64,000 nt of DNA from Streptosporangium sp. NBC_01495 (lineage in GTDB: Bacteria; Actinomycetota; Actinomycetes; Streptosporangiales; Streptosporangiaceae), in NCBI RefSeq assembly GCF_036250735.1, contig NZ_CP109430.1:558001-622000 (forward strand). Reading direction: 5' to 3'. Each line of letters begins with the position of its first letter. Position 1 is the first letter of the stretch. Positions 17,672 to 26,505 of the stretch are shown piece after piece. The position numbers and the translations under genes are program-made. Below the pieces are notes generated by a model, which saw only the letters and a list, made by a program, of their open reading frames with translations, had not been told where the DNA came from and made no database searches.

Positions 17672-18265
17672 GTGTCCGAAGTGGTAATCACCACCGAGCT
17701 CCGTGACAAGTTCGGCAAGGGCGCCGCCCGCAAGATCCGTCGTGAGAGCAAGGTCCCCGTCGTCCTCTACGGTCACGGCACCGAGCCCCAGCACCTGTCC
17801 CTGCCGGGTCACGACCTGCTGCTCGCCCTGCGTACGCCGAACGTGCTGATCCGTCTTGAGGGCGCGGTGGCCGAGCTGGCCCTGCCCAAGGGCGTCCAGC
17901 GTGACCCGATCAGGGGTTTCCTGGAGCACGTCGACCTCATCCTCGTCCGTCGCGGCGAGAAGGTCACCGTCGACATCCCCGTCACCGTGGTCGGCGAGGT
18001 CGCCGACGGCATCCTCGACCAGCAGCTCGTCTCCATCTCCGTCGAGACCGAGGCCACCCACATCCCCGAGGGCATCGAGGTCGACGTCGAGGGCCTGGCG
18101 GTCGGCACCCAGATCACCGCCGCCGACCTGAAGCTGCCCAAGGGCACGACCCTCGCCGCCGACCCGGAGGCGCTGGTCCTGATCGTCGCCTCGACCCCGA
18201 CCGCCGAGCCTGCGGGCGAGACCGCAGAGGCCGCTCCGGCCGCCAACGGCGAGAGCGCCGAGTAG
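17672..18265 (+). CDS. rplY: 50S ribosomal protein L25 (Ctc/TL5 type)
   Basis: A 197-residue ribosomal protein of the long L25/Ctc form. The N-terminal 5S rRNA-binding domain (1-90) carries RDKFGKGAARKIRRESKVP and VLYGHG; the C-terminal TL5 domain (95-185) includes HIPEGIEVDVEGLAVG and LPKGTTL; an Ala/Glu-rich tail follows. GTG 17672 has AGGAGA upstream. It stands between prs and pth as in most actinobacteria. A perfect 14-bp hairpin follows its stop. Confidence 0.95.
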   Translation: MSEVVITTELRDKFGKGAARKIRRESKVPVVLYGHGTEPQHLSLPGHDLLLALRTPNVLIRLEGAVAELALPKGVQRDPIRGFLEHVDLILVRRGEKVTVDIPVTVVGEVADGILDQQLVSISVETEATHIPEGIEVDVEGLAVGTQITAADLKLPKGTTLAADPEALVLIVASTPTAEPAGETAEAAPAANGESAE

Positions 18266-18282
18266 TTTTCTCTGCTAGATCT

Positions 18283-18314
18283 GTCAGGGCGGCCCGGGAT
18301 CGGGCCGCCCTGAC
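18283..18314 (+). terminator. Hairpin between rplY and pth
   Basis: The arms GTCAGGGCGGCCCG (18283-18296) and CGGGCCGCCCTGAC (18301-18314) pair perfectly around GGAT. There is no T tail, so it may attenuate rather than stop transcription into pth, which starts 22 bp later. Confidence 0.7.
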
Positions 18315-18335
18315 GCGTGTGAAGGGATGCCGATC

Positions 18336-18932
18336 GTGGACCGCTGGTTGGTCGTGGGCCTGGGAAACCCCGGGCCGGAGTACGCCGGGAACCGGCACAA
18401 CGCGGGGTTCATGGTCCTGGACGAGCTCGCCGCGCGGGCCGGGGGACGGTTCAAGGCGCACAGGTCGCGGGCGGAGGTGCTGGAGGGCCGCCTCGCGGGT
18501 GTCCCCGCCGTGCTGGCCAAGCCGCTGTCCTTCATGAACCTCTCCGGCGGGCCGGTCAAGGCCCTCGCCGACTTCTACAAGGTCGACCCGGCCCGGGTGG
18601 TCGTGGTCCACGACGAACTGGACATCCCGTACGGCGCGCTGAGGGCGAAGCTGGGCGGCGGCGACAACGGCCACAACGGGCTGAAGTCGATCACCAAGTC
18701 GCTGGCGACCAAGGACTACCTGCGGGTGCGGTTCGGCATCGGCCGCCCGCCCGGCCGGATGGACGCCGCGGCCTACGTCCTGCGCGACTTCGCCACCGCC
18801 GAGCGCAAGGACCTCGCGTTCCTGGTCGACCGCGCCTCCGACGTCGTGGAGTCGCTGATCAGGGTCGGCCTTGAGCCGACCCAGAACGCCTTCCACACCG
18901 GCGACCTGAACGTCTCAGGCCCGCCCAGGTAA
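18336..18932 (+). CDS. pth: Peptidyl-tRNA hydrolase
   Basis: A 198-residue cytosolic enzyme that recycles tRNA from dropped-off peptidyl-tRNA. Family marks: [18 protein letters not shown] with the catalytic histidine, [20 protein letters not shown] (catalytic Asp), and the [13 protein letters not shown] loop. GTG 18336 is chosen because AAGGG lies at proper distance; ATG 18327 has the same purines directly against it. It ends the conserved glmU-pth block. Downstream, the usual link to mfd is broken by about 20 kb of polysaccharide genes. Confidence 0.95.
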   Translation: MDRWLVVGLGNPGPEYAGNRHNAGFMVLDELAARAGGRFKAHRSRAEVLEGRLAGVPAVLAKPLSFMNLSGGPVKALADFYKVDPARVVVVHDELDIPYGALRAKLGGGDNGHNGLKSITKSLATKDYLRVRFGIGRPPGRMDAAAYVLRDFATAERKDLAFLVDRASDVVESLIRVGLEPTQNAFHTGDLNVSGPPR

Positions 18933-18998
18933 CCGGTTTGTTCAGGCAGCCGATCCGCCCAGGCAACCGGTCCGCCCAGGTGACCGGCCCGCCCGGTG

Positions 18999-19574
18999 TC
19001 ACCGCGGGTCGAACGCCATCAGGTTCTGCAGCAGCTCGGCCTGCTCGATCGCGTCGTCCAGCGCGTTGTGGGTGTGCGGCCGCGGGGACCGCAGGTGCTC
19101 GGGCATCTGCCGCTTGGTCGCCCAGCCGATCGGCACGCCCGCCTTGGCCGCGTACAGCGTCTTGAGGTCGATGCAGCGTGAGTGCCCGAACGGCGAGACA
19201 CCGGTGAAGCGCATGAAATACCAGTAAATCCACATCCAGTCGTAGGAGAGCGGATAGGCCGCCAGTACCGGCGAGCTGTTCCCGCACACCTCACGGATCC
19301 ACGCGGCGGCCTCCCGCATCGCCTCGGCCGGGTCGCGGCCCTCGCGGATCAGGGTCTCCCGGTCCAGTCCGCTTACGGCGAGCGCCTCGGGCACGTGGTC
19401 GTCGCTGATCGGCCGCAGCTCCGCGTAGAGCGTGAGGGTCTGCGGATCCACCGGTTCGAAGACCTTTCCGGTCATCCGCCCGGCCACGGTCATACCAAGA
19501 CTGACCATCGAATACGGCCCCGGAATGGGGCCATCGGCCTCGACATCCACAGAGATGTACGTTTCGGTCTTCAA
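18999..19574 (-). CDS. DEDD-type 3'-5' exonuclease/exoribonuclease
   Basis: A 191-residue RNase H-fold nuclease resembling mycobacterial RNase AS. The first acidic pair is in TYISVDVEADG (DxE), a further region has SYDWMW, and the C-terminal HTHNALDDAIEQA supplies the H-x4-D motif of DEDDh enzymes. It probably trims RNA 3' ends. TTG 19574 is chosen because GGGAGAGG lies eight bases upstream and homologues begin at this motif; ATG 19604 would add ten residues. It diverges from the polysaccharide priming transferase. Confidence 0.82.
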   Translation of the reverse strand: MKTETYISVDVEADGPIPGPYSMVSLGMTVAGRMTGKVFEPVDPQTLTLYAELRPISDDHVPEALAVSGLDRETLIREGRDPAEAMREAAAWIREVCGNSSPVLAAYPLSYDWMWIYWYFMRFTGVSPFGHSRCIDLKTLYAAKAGVPIGWATKRQMPEHLRSPRPHTHNALDDAIEQAELLQNLMAFDPR

Positions 19575-19646
19575 CCTTCGGGCCTCTCCCGCCGCCGCTA
19601 GCATTCCATAACTGTCTGTCCGTGAACGGTTACGCAGGGGGAGCGC

Positions 19647-21101
19647 GTGCGCGACGTGACCGCAGTCCAGGCCGCACAGGAGACCGGGCCCGGAGCCGTG
19701 GCCGCGCGCCGGCGCATGCCGGGCTGGGTGCGGGAGCACCGCGCGATGGCCGTCGCCGCCGACACCACCTGCGCCGCCCTGGCCGGAGCCCTCGCGCTGT
19801 TCGTTCGATTCGGCGAGGTTACTCCCTACGTCTTCCCGTACGTCGTGCTGAGCGCGGCGCTGCCCGCCGTCTGGGTCTGCGTGGTCGCGCTGAACCGCGC
19901 CTACGAGCCCCGGCTCATCGGTCTGGGCTCGGAGGAGTTCCAGCGGATCCTCCAGTGCGGCTTCATGCTCACCGCCGCCTTCGCCGTCTGCGCCTACCTC
20001 ACCAAGATCGAGGTGGCCCGGGGCTACGTGGTGCTGGCCCTCCCGCTGACGACGCTGCTCACCCTCCTCACCCGGTACGGCCTGCGCCGTTCCCTGCACC
20101 GCAGGCGGGCGCGGGGCGGGTGCATGCGGCGGGTCGTGGCGGTGGGCCACCGGGCGGCGATCGCCGAGCTGGTCCGCAGGTTCCGCCGGGAGCGCTACCA
20201 CGGCATGGAGGTCGTGGCGGCGTGCGTCCCGCGCGGCGGGACGGGCGACGTGGAGGGCGTGCCGGTCATGGGTGACCTCTCCGACGTCGCGCTCGCGGCC
20301 GGGCGGGTCTCGGCCGACACCGTGGCCGTGCTCGCCTGCCCGGAGATGGACGGGGTGGCGCTGCGGCGGCTGGCCTGGCGGCTGGAGAAGACCGACACGG
20401 ACCTGATCGTGGCTCCCGCGCTGATGGAGGTGGCCGGGCCGCGGATCACCATCCGCCCGGCGGCGGGGCTGCCGCTGCTGCACGTGGACCACCCCGAGAT
20501 CTCCGGCCTGCGTCAGGTGCTCAAGAACCTGTTCGACCGGGTGGGGGCCGGCCTGCTGCTGGCGGCACTGCTGCCCCTGCTGGCGGGGGTGGCGGTGGCG
20601 GTGCGGGCCTCGGGGCCGGGTCCCGCGTTCTTCCGGCAGACGAGGGTGGGTCGCGACGGAGTCGAGTTCACGATCTACAAGTTCCGGACGATGCGCGCCG
20701 ACGCCGAGCGCCGGAAGATCACCCTGTCCAGTGACGGCCCCGGCATGCTCTTCAAGATCCGTAACGATCCGAGGGTGACCCCGCTGGGCGCCCGGCTGCG
20801 CCGCCACTCGCTGGACGAGCTGCCCCAGTTGATCAACGTGCTCCTGGGCCACATGTCCTTGGTCGGCCCCCGGCCGCCGCTGCCCGAGGAGGTCGCCAGG
20901 TACGGTGACGACGTCCGCCGCCGATTATTGGTCAAACCGGGTATGACAGGCCTCTGGCAGGTAAGTGGCCGTTCTGACCTCTCTTGGGAGGAATCCGTAC
21001 GGTTGGACCTGCGTTACGTGGAGAGCTGGTCCCTCATGCTGGACCTGCAGATCCTGTGGAAGACTTGGTCGGCTGTCGCGCGAGGAGCTGGAGCATACTG
21101 A
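19647..21101 (+). CDS. Polyprenyl glycosylphosphotransferase (initiating sugar transferase)
   Basis: A 484-residue membrane protein of the WbaP/WcaJ type that starts a surface polysaccharide by moving a sugar-1-phosphate from a nucleotide sugar to undecaprenyl phosphate. The N-terminal half has four or five membrane helices (about 30-150) and a Rossmann-like region; the C-terminal catalytic domain begins with the membrane hairpin at about 293 and carries FFRQTRVGRDGVEFTIYKFRTM, HSLDELPQLINVLLGHMSLVGPRPP and PGMTGLWQVSGRSDL. GTG 19647 has AGGGGGAG upstream. Codon 427 (20925-20927) is TTA, very rare in such genomes. It overlaps cysQ by one base (TGATGA), joining polymer priming to the sulfation genes. 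Confidence 0.93.
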   Translation: MRDVTAVQAAQETGPGAVAARRRMPGWVREHRAMAVAADTTCAALAGALALFVRFGEVTPYVFPYVVLSAALPAVWVCVVALNRAYEPRLIGLGSEEFQRILQCGFMLTAAFAVCAYLTKIEVARGYVVLALPLTTLLTLLTRYGLRRSLHRRRARGGCMRRVVAVGHRAAIAELVRRFRRERYHGMEVVAACVPRGGTGDVEGVPVMGDLSDVALAAGRVSADTVAVLACPEMDGVALRRLAWRLEKTDTDLIVAPALMEVAGPRITIRPAAGLPLLHVDHPEISGLRQVLKNLFDRVGAGLLLAALLPLLAGVAVAVRASGPGPAFFRQTRVGRDGVEFTIYKFRTMRADAERRKITLSSDGPGMLFKIRNDPRVTPLGARLRRHSLDELPQLINVLLGHMSLVGPRPPLPEEVARYGDDVRRRLLVKPGMTGLWQVSGRSDLSWEESVRLDLRYVESWSLMLDLQILWKTWSAVARGAGAY

Positions 21102-21868
21102 TGACCGTTCGCGACGATCACATACTCGCCGCGGAGCTGGCGACGGCGGCCGGCGAGAAGCTGGCGGCGCTGCGCGCGGAGCGGGGCTTCGGCGACCCGT
21201 CCGAGCTTCGCAAGGAGGGCGACGCCGCCTCCCACGTGTTCCTGATGGAGGCCCTGTCGCGGTTGCGCCCGGCTGACAGCGTGCTGTCCGAGGAGGCGAC
21301 CAGCGAGGAGCGGCTCGACCCGCGCAGGCTGCGCGCCGAGCGGGTCTGGATCGTCGACCCGCTGGACGGCACCCGCGAGTTCGGCGAGGAGGGCCGCACG
21401 GACTGGGCGGTCCACGTGGCGCTCTGGGAGCGCGGCACGCTGACGGCCGGAGCCGTCGCGCTGCCCGCCCAGGGCCGTACGCTCTCCACCCTCGAACCCC
21501 CCGTGCGGCCCGCCCCGGAGGCGGGCGCCAGGCCGAGGATCGCGGTCAGCCGGACCCGCCCGCCGGAGTTCGTCCAGAACCTGGCCCGCCTCGCCGGCGC
21601 CGACCTGGTGCCGATCGGTTCGGCGGGCGCCAAGATCTCCGCGGTGCTCACCGGCCAGGTCGAGGCCTACGTGCACGCCGGAGGCCAGTACGAGTGGGAC
21701 TCCGCCGCGCCCGTCGCGGTGGCCCTCGCCTCCGGGGTCCACGCGAGCCGCATCGACGGCTCGCCGCTGGTCTACAACCAGCCCGACCCCTCGCTGCCGG
21801 ATATTCTTGTATCCCTACCGGGACTGGCGCCAACGTTGCTCGCTGGAATCCGGGATCTGCACCGCTAA
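21101..21868 (+). CDS. cysQ: 3'(2'),5'-bisphosphate nucleotidase (CysQ-like)
   Basis: A 255-residue inositol-monophosphatase-fold enzyme. Metal-site motifs are present: LRKEGDAASH, the EE pair in SVLSEEATSEE, WIVDPLDGTREFGEEG (DPxDGT), and YEWDSAAPVAVA (WD). CysQ removes the 3'-phosphate from PAP, the inhibitory product of every sulfotransfer from PAPS, and can also act on PAPS. Its position between the priming transferase (one-base overlap) and cysD (19 bp away) argues that it serves the sulfotransferases of this locus. Confidence 0.88.
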   Translation: MTVRDDHILAAELATAAGEKLAALRAERGFGDPSELRKEGDAASHVFLMEALSRLRPADSVLSEEATSEERLDPRRLRAERVWIVDPLDGTREFGEEGRTDWAVHVALWERGTLTAGAVALPAQGRTLSTLEPPVRPAPEAGARPRIAVSRTRPPEFVQNLARLAGADLVPIGSAGAKISAVLTGQVEAYVHAGGQYEWDSAAPVAVALASGVHASRIDGSPLVYNQPDPSLPDILVSLPGLAPTLLAGIRDLHR

Positions 21869-21887
21869 TCCCCGCTAGGAGAGTCTG

Positions 21888-22802
21888 ATGCTTCAGCGCG
21901 ACTACACCACGTCGCAGCTCGACGTCCTCGAGGCAGAGGCTGTTCACATCATGCGCGAGGTCGCGGCGGAGTTCGAGCGTCCCTGTCTGCTCTTCTCGGG
22001 GGGCAAGGACTCCATCGTCATGCTCCGCATCGCGGAGAAGGCGTTCTGGCCGGCGCCGATTCCCTTCCCCCTGATGCACGTCGACACCGGGCACAACTTC
22101 GCCGAGGTCATCGAGTTCCGCGACCGCCGTGCCGCGGAGCTGGGCGCCCGTCTGGTCGTCGCCAGCGTCCAGGACTCCATCGACGCCGGACGCGTCGTCG
22201 AGGAGACCGGCCGCAGGGCCTCGCGCAACCGGCTGCAGACCACGACGCTGCTGGACGCGATCGAGGAGAACGAGTACGACGCGGTGTTCGGCGGCGCCCG
22301 CCGCGACGAGGAGAAGGCCCGTGCGAAGGAGCGCGTGTTCTCCTTCCGCGACGACTTCGGCCAGTGGGATCCCAAGAACCAGCGCCCCGAGCTGTGGAAC
22401 CTCTACAACGCCAGGATCCGCAAGGGCGAGCACATCCGCGTGTTCCCGCTGTCCAACTGGACCGAGCTCGACATCTGGGACTACATCCGGCGCGAGGAGA
22501 TCGAGATTCCCTCGATCTACTTCGCCCACACCCGCAAGGTGTTCGAGCGCGACGGCATGCTGCTGGCCGACAGCGAGTTCATCACCCGCGACGACGACGA
22601 GCCGCTCCTGGACATGACGGTCCGCTACCGGACGGTCGGTGACGTGACCTGCACCGGCGCCGTCCAGTCGGGTGCCGCGACGGTCGAGGCGATCATCGAC
22701 GAGATCGCCGTCACCCGGATCACCGAGCGCGGTGCCACCCGCGCCGACGATCGCGCCTCAGAGGCCTCCATGGAGGACCGCAAGCGGGAGGGATACTTCT
22801 GA
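21888..22802 (+). CDS. cysD: Sulfate adenylyltransferase subunit 2
   Basis: A 304-residue protein of the PP-loop ATP pyrophosphatase family. CysD with the GTPase CysN makes APS from sulfate and ATP. The P-loop-like LLFSGGKDSIVMLRIA is at about residue 37; MHVDTGHNF and GGARRDEEKARAKERVFSFRD follow, as in all CysD proteins. ATG 21888 has TAGGAGAG upstream. The stop overlaps an ATG (TGATG) that opens a 34-codon frame before cysN. Confidence 0.96.
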   Translation: MLQRDYTTSQLDVLEAEAVHIMREVAAEFERPCLLFSGGKDSIVMLRIAEKAFWPAPIPFPLMHVDTGHNFAEVIEFRDRRAAELGARLVVASVQDSIDAGRVVEETGRRASRNRLQTTTLLDAIEENEYDAVFGGARRDEEKARAKERVFSFRDDFGQWDPKNQRPELWNLYNARIRKGEHIRVFPLSNWTELDIWDYIRREEIEIPSIYFAHTRKVFERDGMLLADSEFITRDDDEPLLDMTVRYRTVGDVTCTGAVQSGAATVEAIIDEIAVTRITERGATRADDRASEASMEDRKREGYF

Positions 22803-22906
22803 TGAGCATCCGTCTCCCCGGCTCCCCGTGCCACCCGGCCCCCCGCGGGCCCCTCCCCGCGCGGTCCCGCCGCGCACGCCGTACGACCTCTGGAGAGCAG
22901 CGCTAA
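22802..22906 (+). CDS. 34-residue coupled small ORF between cysD and cysN
   Basis: An ATG overlapping the cysD stop opens 34 codons (MSIRLPGSPCHPAPRGP...) rich in Pro and Arg, ending in TAA whose last base is the A of the cysN ATG (TAATG). Both overlaps are typical of translational coupling, so ribosomes finishing cysD could read through to cysN this way. The peptide has no recognisable family; it may matter only as a coupling device, or be chance. Confidence 0.35.
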   Translation: MSIRLPGSPCHPAPRGPLPARSRRARRTTSGEQR

Positions 22907-24168
22907 TGGACATTCTTCGCTTCGCCACGGCGGGAAGTGTCGACGACGGAAAGTCGACCCTCATCGGGCGGCTGCTCTTCGACTCCAAGGCGATCTTCGA
23001 GGACCAGCTGGAGGCCGTCGAGCGCACCTCCCGCGACCGCGGCACCGAGTACACCGACCTGTCGCTCCTCACCGACGGCCTGCGGGCCGAGCGGGAGCAG
23101 GGCATCACGATCGACGTGGCCTATCGCTACTTCGCCACTCCCAAGCGCAAGTTCATCATCGCCGACACCCCCGGGCACATCCAGTACACCCGGAACATGG
23201 TCACCGGCGCCTCCACCGCCGACCTGGCGATCGTCCTGATCGACGCCCGCAAGGGCGTGCTGGAGCAGTCGCGTCGGCACGCGTTCCTCACCACCCTGCT
23301 GCGGGTGCCGCACCTGGTCCTGGCCGTCAACAAGATGGACCTGGTCGACTACTCCCAGGAGCGGTTCGAGGAGATCCGCGAGGAGTTCACCGCCTTCGCC
23401 TCCAAGCTGAACGCGCCGGACCTGACGTTCATCCCGATGTCGGCGCTGCACGGCGACAACGTGGTGTCCCGCTCGGAGAACACGCCCTGGTACAACGGGT
23501 CCTCCCTGCTCCACCACCTGGAGCACGTGCACATCGCCTCCGACCGCAACCTGGTCGACGTGCGCTTCCCCGTGCAGTACGTCATTCGCCCGCAGCGGGC
23601 CACCGACCCCTCCCTCCACGACTACCGCGGCTACGCGGGCCAGGTCGCCGGAGGGGTGCTGAAGCCGGGCGACGAGGTCACGCACCTGCCCTCCGGCCTG
23701 GCCACGCGCATCGCGTCGATCGACACCTTCGACGGGCCGGTCGACGAGGCGTTCCCGCCGATGTCGGTCACCCTCCGGCTGGAGGACGACATCGACATCT
23801 CGCGCGGCGACATGATCTGCCGCCCGAACAACCAGCCGCACGTCTCCCAGGAGCTGGAGGCGATGATCTGCTGGATGGCCGACACCGCCAAGCTGGCCCC
23901 GCGCACCAAGCTGACCATCAAGCACACCACCCGCTCGGCCCGTGTCCTGGTCAAGGACCTGCACTACCGGCTGGACGTCAACACCCTGCACCGGGACGAG
24001 ACGGCCCAGTCGCTCAGCCTCAACGAGATCGGGCGGGTCTCGCTCCGCGTCACCCAGCCGCTGTTCGTGGACGACTACGCCCGCAACCGCCTCACCGGCG
24101 GCTTCATCCTCGTGGACGAGTCCACCAACAACACCGTTGGCGCCGGGATGATCGTCGACGCCAGGTAG
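22906..24168 (+). CDS. cysN: Sulfate adenylyltransferase subunit 1 (GTPase)
   Basis: A 420-residue translation-factor-like GTPase that drives APS synthesis with CysD. G1 is TAGSVDDGKSTLIGRLL, G3 is IIADTPGHIQYTRNMVTGAS, and G4 is LAVNKMDLVDY; two beta-barrel domains (about 225-420) follow. There is no fused C-terminal APS kinase; that domain is encoded 13 kb away at 37057-38286. ATG 22906 has GGAGAG upstream and overlaps the preceding TAA. Confidence 0.95.
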   Translation: MDILRFATAGSVDDGKSTLIGRLLFDSKAIFEDQLEAVERTSRDRGTEYTDLSLLTDGLRAEREQGITIDVAYRYFATPKRKFIIADTPGHIQYTRNMVTGASTADLAIVLIDARKGVLEQSRRHAFLTTLLRVPHLVLAVNKMDLVDYSQERFEEIREEFTAFASKLNAPDLTFIPMSALHGDNVVSRSENTPWYNGSSLLHHLEHVHIASDRNLVDVRFPVQYVIRPQRATDPSLHDYRGYAGQVAGGVLKPGDEVTHLPSGLATRIASIDTFDGPVDEAFPPMSVTLRLEDDIDISRGDMICRPNNQPHVSQELEAMICWMADTAKLAPRTKLTIKHTTRSARVLVKDLHYRLDVNTLHRDETAQSLSLNEIGRVSLRVTQPLFVDDYARNRLTGGFILVDESTNNTVGAGMIVDAR

Positions 24169-24601
24169 GCACACCCCGCCGCCCGCGCCCGCGGCCGTGG
24201 CCCCCTCCCCGTACGCGACGGGAGGGGCCCGTCCCGCGGGCGCGGGCGGTTCGCGTTCCCGGAGCGACCCCACGGCGCCGGCGAGCCGCGCTTGCCGGAG
24301 GCTCTCGCGACGTTGGCGAGCCGGAGGCGCCCGCGGTGTCGGCGAGCCGTCCTTGCCGGGAAAGGGCGCCCCGGCGATGCCGGGGCGCCCTTCCGGGGTT
24401 CCGGTCGCCGTTCCCGGGGTCGTACGCGCCCGTGGTGGCCGTGGACCCTTCCCCTCGTCCGGCCTTCGAGGTTCCGGCCGTTCCCCGTTCAGGAGATGGG
24501 CGGCGTTACACCCGCTGGGTAGATCCTTTGTCCGTTCTCTGACCCCTCCGTTACGCTCCGCGCTAGCCTCGGCACGTTCCGTATCCGTCGGGTAAGGATT
24601 C
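24169..24601. other. Repeat-rich spacer with a terminator and the promoter side of the glycan operon
   Basis: A 433-bp gap without a gene. A perfect 14-bp hairpin, AAGGGCGCCCCGGC (24362-24375) with GCCGGGGCGCCCTT (24379-24392), should end cysN transcripts. Before it GGCGAGCCG recurs three times (24279-24350). The last 120 bases are somewhat richer in A+T and probably hold the promoter of the sulfotransferase-led operon; no clear -35/-10 pair stands out. Confidence 0.6.
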
Positions 24602-25567
24602 GTGCCTGTGTCTGATAGTCCGTCACCTGCTCGGGTGGTATTTCTGGGTGGCCTCGGCCGCAGCGGGACCACGCTGCTGGAGCGCCTGCTCGGGGAGGTC
24701 CCCGGCATCGCGCCGCTCGGTGAGGTCGTCCACCTCTGGGCCAGGAGCGCGCTCGCGGACGAGGCCTGCGGGTGCGGTGAGCCCTTCGGATCGTGCCCCT
24801 TCTGGGAGAAGGTCGGTGAGCGCGCGTTCGGTGGCTGGTCCGAGGACCTGGCCCACCGGATGATCGCGCTCAGGTCCCGCGTCGACCGCACCCGGCGCAT
24901 CCCCACGCTGGCCAGGCTCCTCGCCGAGGAGCAGGCGGGCACCGGCCGGTGGCCGACACCCGGCACCGCCGAGCTGGACGAGTACGTCGCGATCCACCGT
25001 GGCCTGTACGACGCGGCGGGCGAGGTCGCCGACTGCCCGGTCGTGGTCGACTCCAGCAAGCACGCCTCGCTGGCCTTCTGCCTCGCGGCGGCCGGAGTCG
25101 ACGTCCAGGTCGTCCACGTGGTCCGTGACCCGCGCGCGGTCGCGCACTCCTGGCGCAGGAGGGTCGCGCGTCCCGAGGACGGGCGCCCGATGACCCACTG
25201 GTCGCCCTCCCGCACCTCGCTGCACTGGCTGAGCGAGAACCTCAGCCTCGAACTCCTCGCCCGCAGGGGCGTCCCGGTCACCCGGGTCCGCTACGAGGAC
25301 CTGCTCGACGCCCCCGCCGACACGCTCAGGCGCGTGGTCGCCAGGATCGGCCTTCCATGCCGCCTCGACTTCCTCTCGGGCAACTGGGCGGAATTCTCGA
25401 CGGCGCACACGGCCTCGGGCAACCCGATGCGTTTCACGGTCGGCCGCACGGAGCTGACCAGGGACGACAGCTGGCGCGCCGTCGCGTCGTCCCGGCAGTC
25501 GCGCCTGGTCACCGCGCTGACCTGGCCCCTCATGATCAAGTACGGCTATTACAGGAGACTCGCGTGA
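24602..25567 (+). CDS. PAPS-dependent sulfotransferase (first of three)
   Basis: A 321-residue protein of the Sulfotransfer family. The 5'-phosphosulfate-binding loop is GGLGRSGTTLLERLLG (about residue 15) and the 3'-phosphate-binding motif is VVHVVRDPRAVAHSW (about 174). It should move the sulfuryl group of PAPS to a hydroxyl of a sugar in the cytosol. GTG 24602 is used; GTG 24608 is better spaced from AAGGA. Its stop overlaps the start of a GT2 gene (GTGA), which supports a role in decorating the same glycan. Confidence 0.88.
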   Translation: MPVSDSPSPARVVFLGGLGRSGTTLLERLLGEVPGIAPLGEVVHLWARSALADEACGCGEPFGSCPFWEKVGERAFGGWSEDLAHRMIALRSRVDRTRRIPTLARLLAEEQAGTGRWPTPGTAELDEYVAIHRGLYDAAGEVADCPVVVDSSKHASLAFCLAAAGVDVQVVHVVRDPRAVAHSWRRRVARPEDGRPMTHWSPSRTSLHWLSENLSLELLARRGVPVTRVRYEDLLDAPADTLRRVVARIGLPCRLDFLSGNWAEFSTAHTASGNPMRFTVGRTELTRDDSWRAVASSRQSRLVTALTWPLMIKYGYYRRLA

Positions 25568-26505
25568 ACGCATCGGTGGGTGTCGTCATCCCCACCCGGG
25601 GACACCGGCCGGACCAGCTGCGCACGGCCACGCTCGCCGTGCTCGGCCAGGACCACCCCGGCCCCGTCGAGGTCGTCGTCGTCGTGGACGGCGGCGATCC
25701 GGCCTGGGTCGCCGACCAGGTGGCCGACCTCCTGGCCAGCCGGGCACTGACACCCGGCCGGTACGGGGCGCCCTCGCGCGGCGTGCGGGTGATGGCCAAC
25801 CGGCTCACCCCCGGCCTGCCCGGTGCCCGCAACACCGGCATCGCGGCGCTCGGCACCGACATGGTCGCCTTCTGCGACGACGACGACCAGTGGCTACCCG
25901 GCAAGATCGAGGCTCAGGTCGCCGCGCTGGAGGCGGAGCCTGACGCGCGCTTCTCCAGCTGTGCCATCGAGGTCGAGTACGGATCGCGCCGGATCTCCCG
26001 GCTGGCCGGGACCAGCCGGGTCACCTACCGCCACCTGGTGCGCTCGCGGATGGTGATGGTGCACTCCTCGACGTTCCTGTTCCGGCGCGGCGGGCTCTGG
26101 GCGGACGAGAGCGCCCCCAGGGGCCAGAACGAGGACTGGGACCTGGCGCTGCGCGCCGCCGCCCAGCACCCCATCGTGCACGTCGACCGGCCCCTGGTCC
26201 GGGTGCGCTGGGGCGGCTCCTCGTACGTGGCCCGCTGGGCCGACCGGATCGCCGGGCTGCAGTGGATGCTCGCCCGGCACCCTGATCTGGCCGTGGATCC
26301 GCGCGGCGCGGCGCGGGTCTACGGTCAGCTCGCCTTCCACCACGCGGCCCTCGGCCAGCGGAGGGAGGCGGGCCGCTGGGCCTGGCGGGCGTTCACCGCC
26401 CGCCACGGCGAGCCCCGCGCGCCCATCGCGCTCGCGGTGGCGATCGGCCTGGTCCCCGCGCGGACCCTGCTCAGCGTCCTGCACCATCGAGGGCACGGCA
26501 TCTGA
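25564..26505 (+). CDS. Family 2 glycosyltransferase
   Basis: A 313-residue GT-A fold transferase. It starts VNASVGVVIPTRGHRPDQL, has the nucleotide-sugar strand VVVVVDGGDP, the motif LPGARNTGIAA and the metal-binding DxD region VAFCDDDDQW (about residue 103), then a C-terminal part with NEDWDLALR. No membrane helix is seen, so it probably adds a sugar to the lipid-linked oligosaccharide on the inner membrane face. GTG 25564 overlaps the sulfotransferase stop, and its own stop overlaps the next start (TGATG). Confidence 0.9.
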   Translation: MNASVGVVIPTRGHRPDQLRTATLAVLGQDHPGPVEVVVVVDGGDPAWVADQVADLLASRALTPGRYGAPSRGVRVMANRLTPGLPGARNTGIAALGTDMVAFCDDDDQWLPGKIEAQVAALEAEPDARFSSCAIEVEYGSRRISRLAGTSRVTYRHLVRSRMVMVHSSTFLFRRGGLWADESAPRGQNEDWDLALRAAAQHPIVHVDRPLVRVRWGGSSYVARWADRIAGLQWMLARHPDLAVDPRGAARVYGQLAFHHAALGQRREAGRWAWRAFTARHGEPRAPIALAVAIGLVPARTLLSVLHHRGHGI

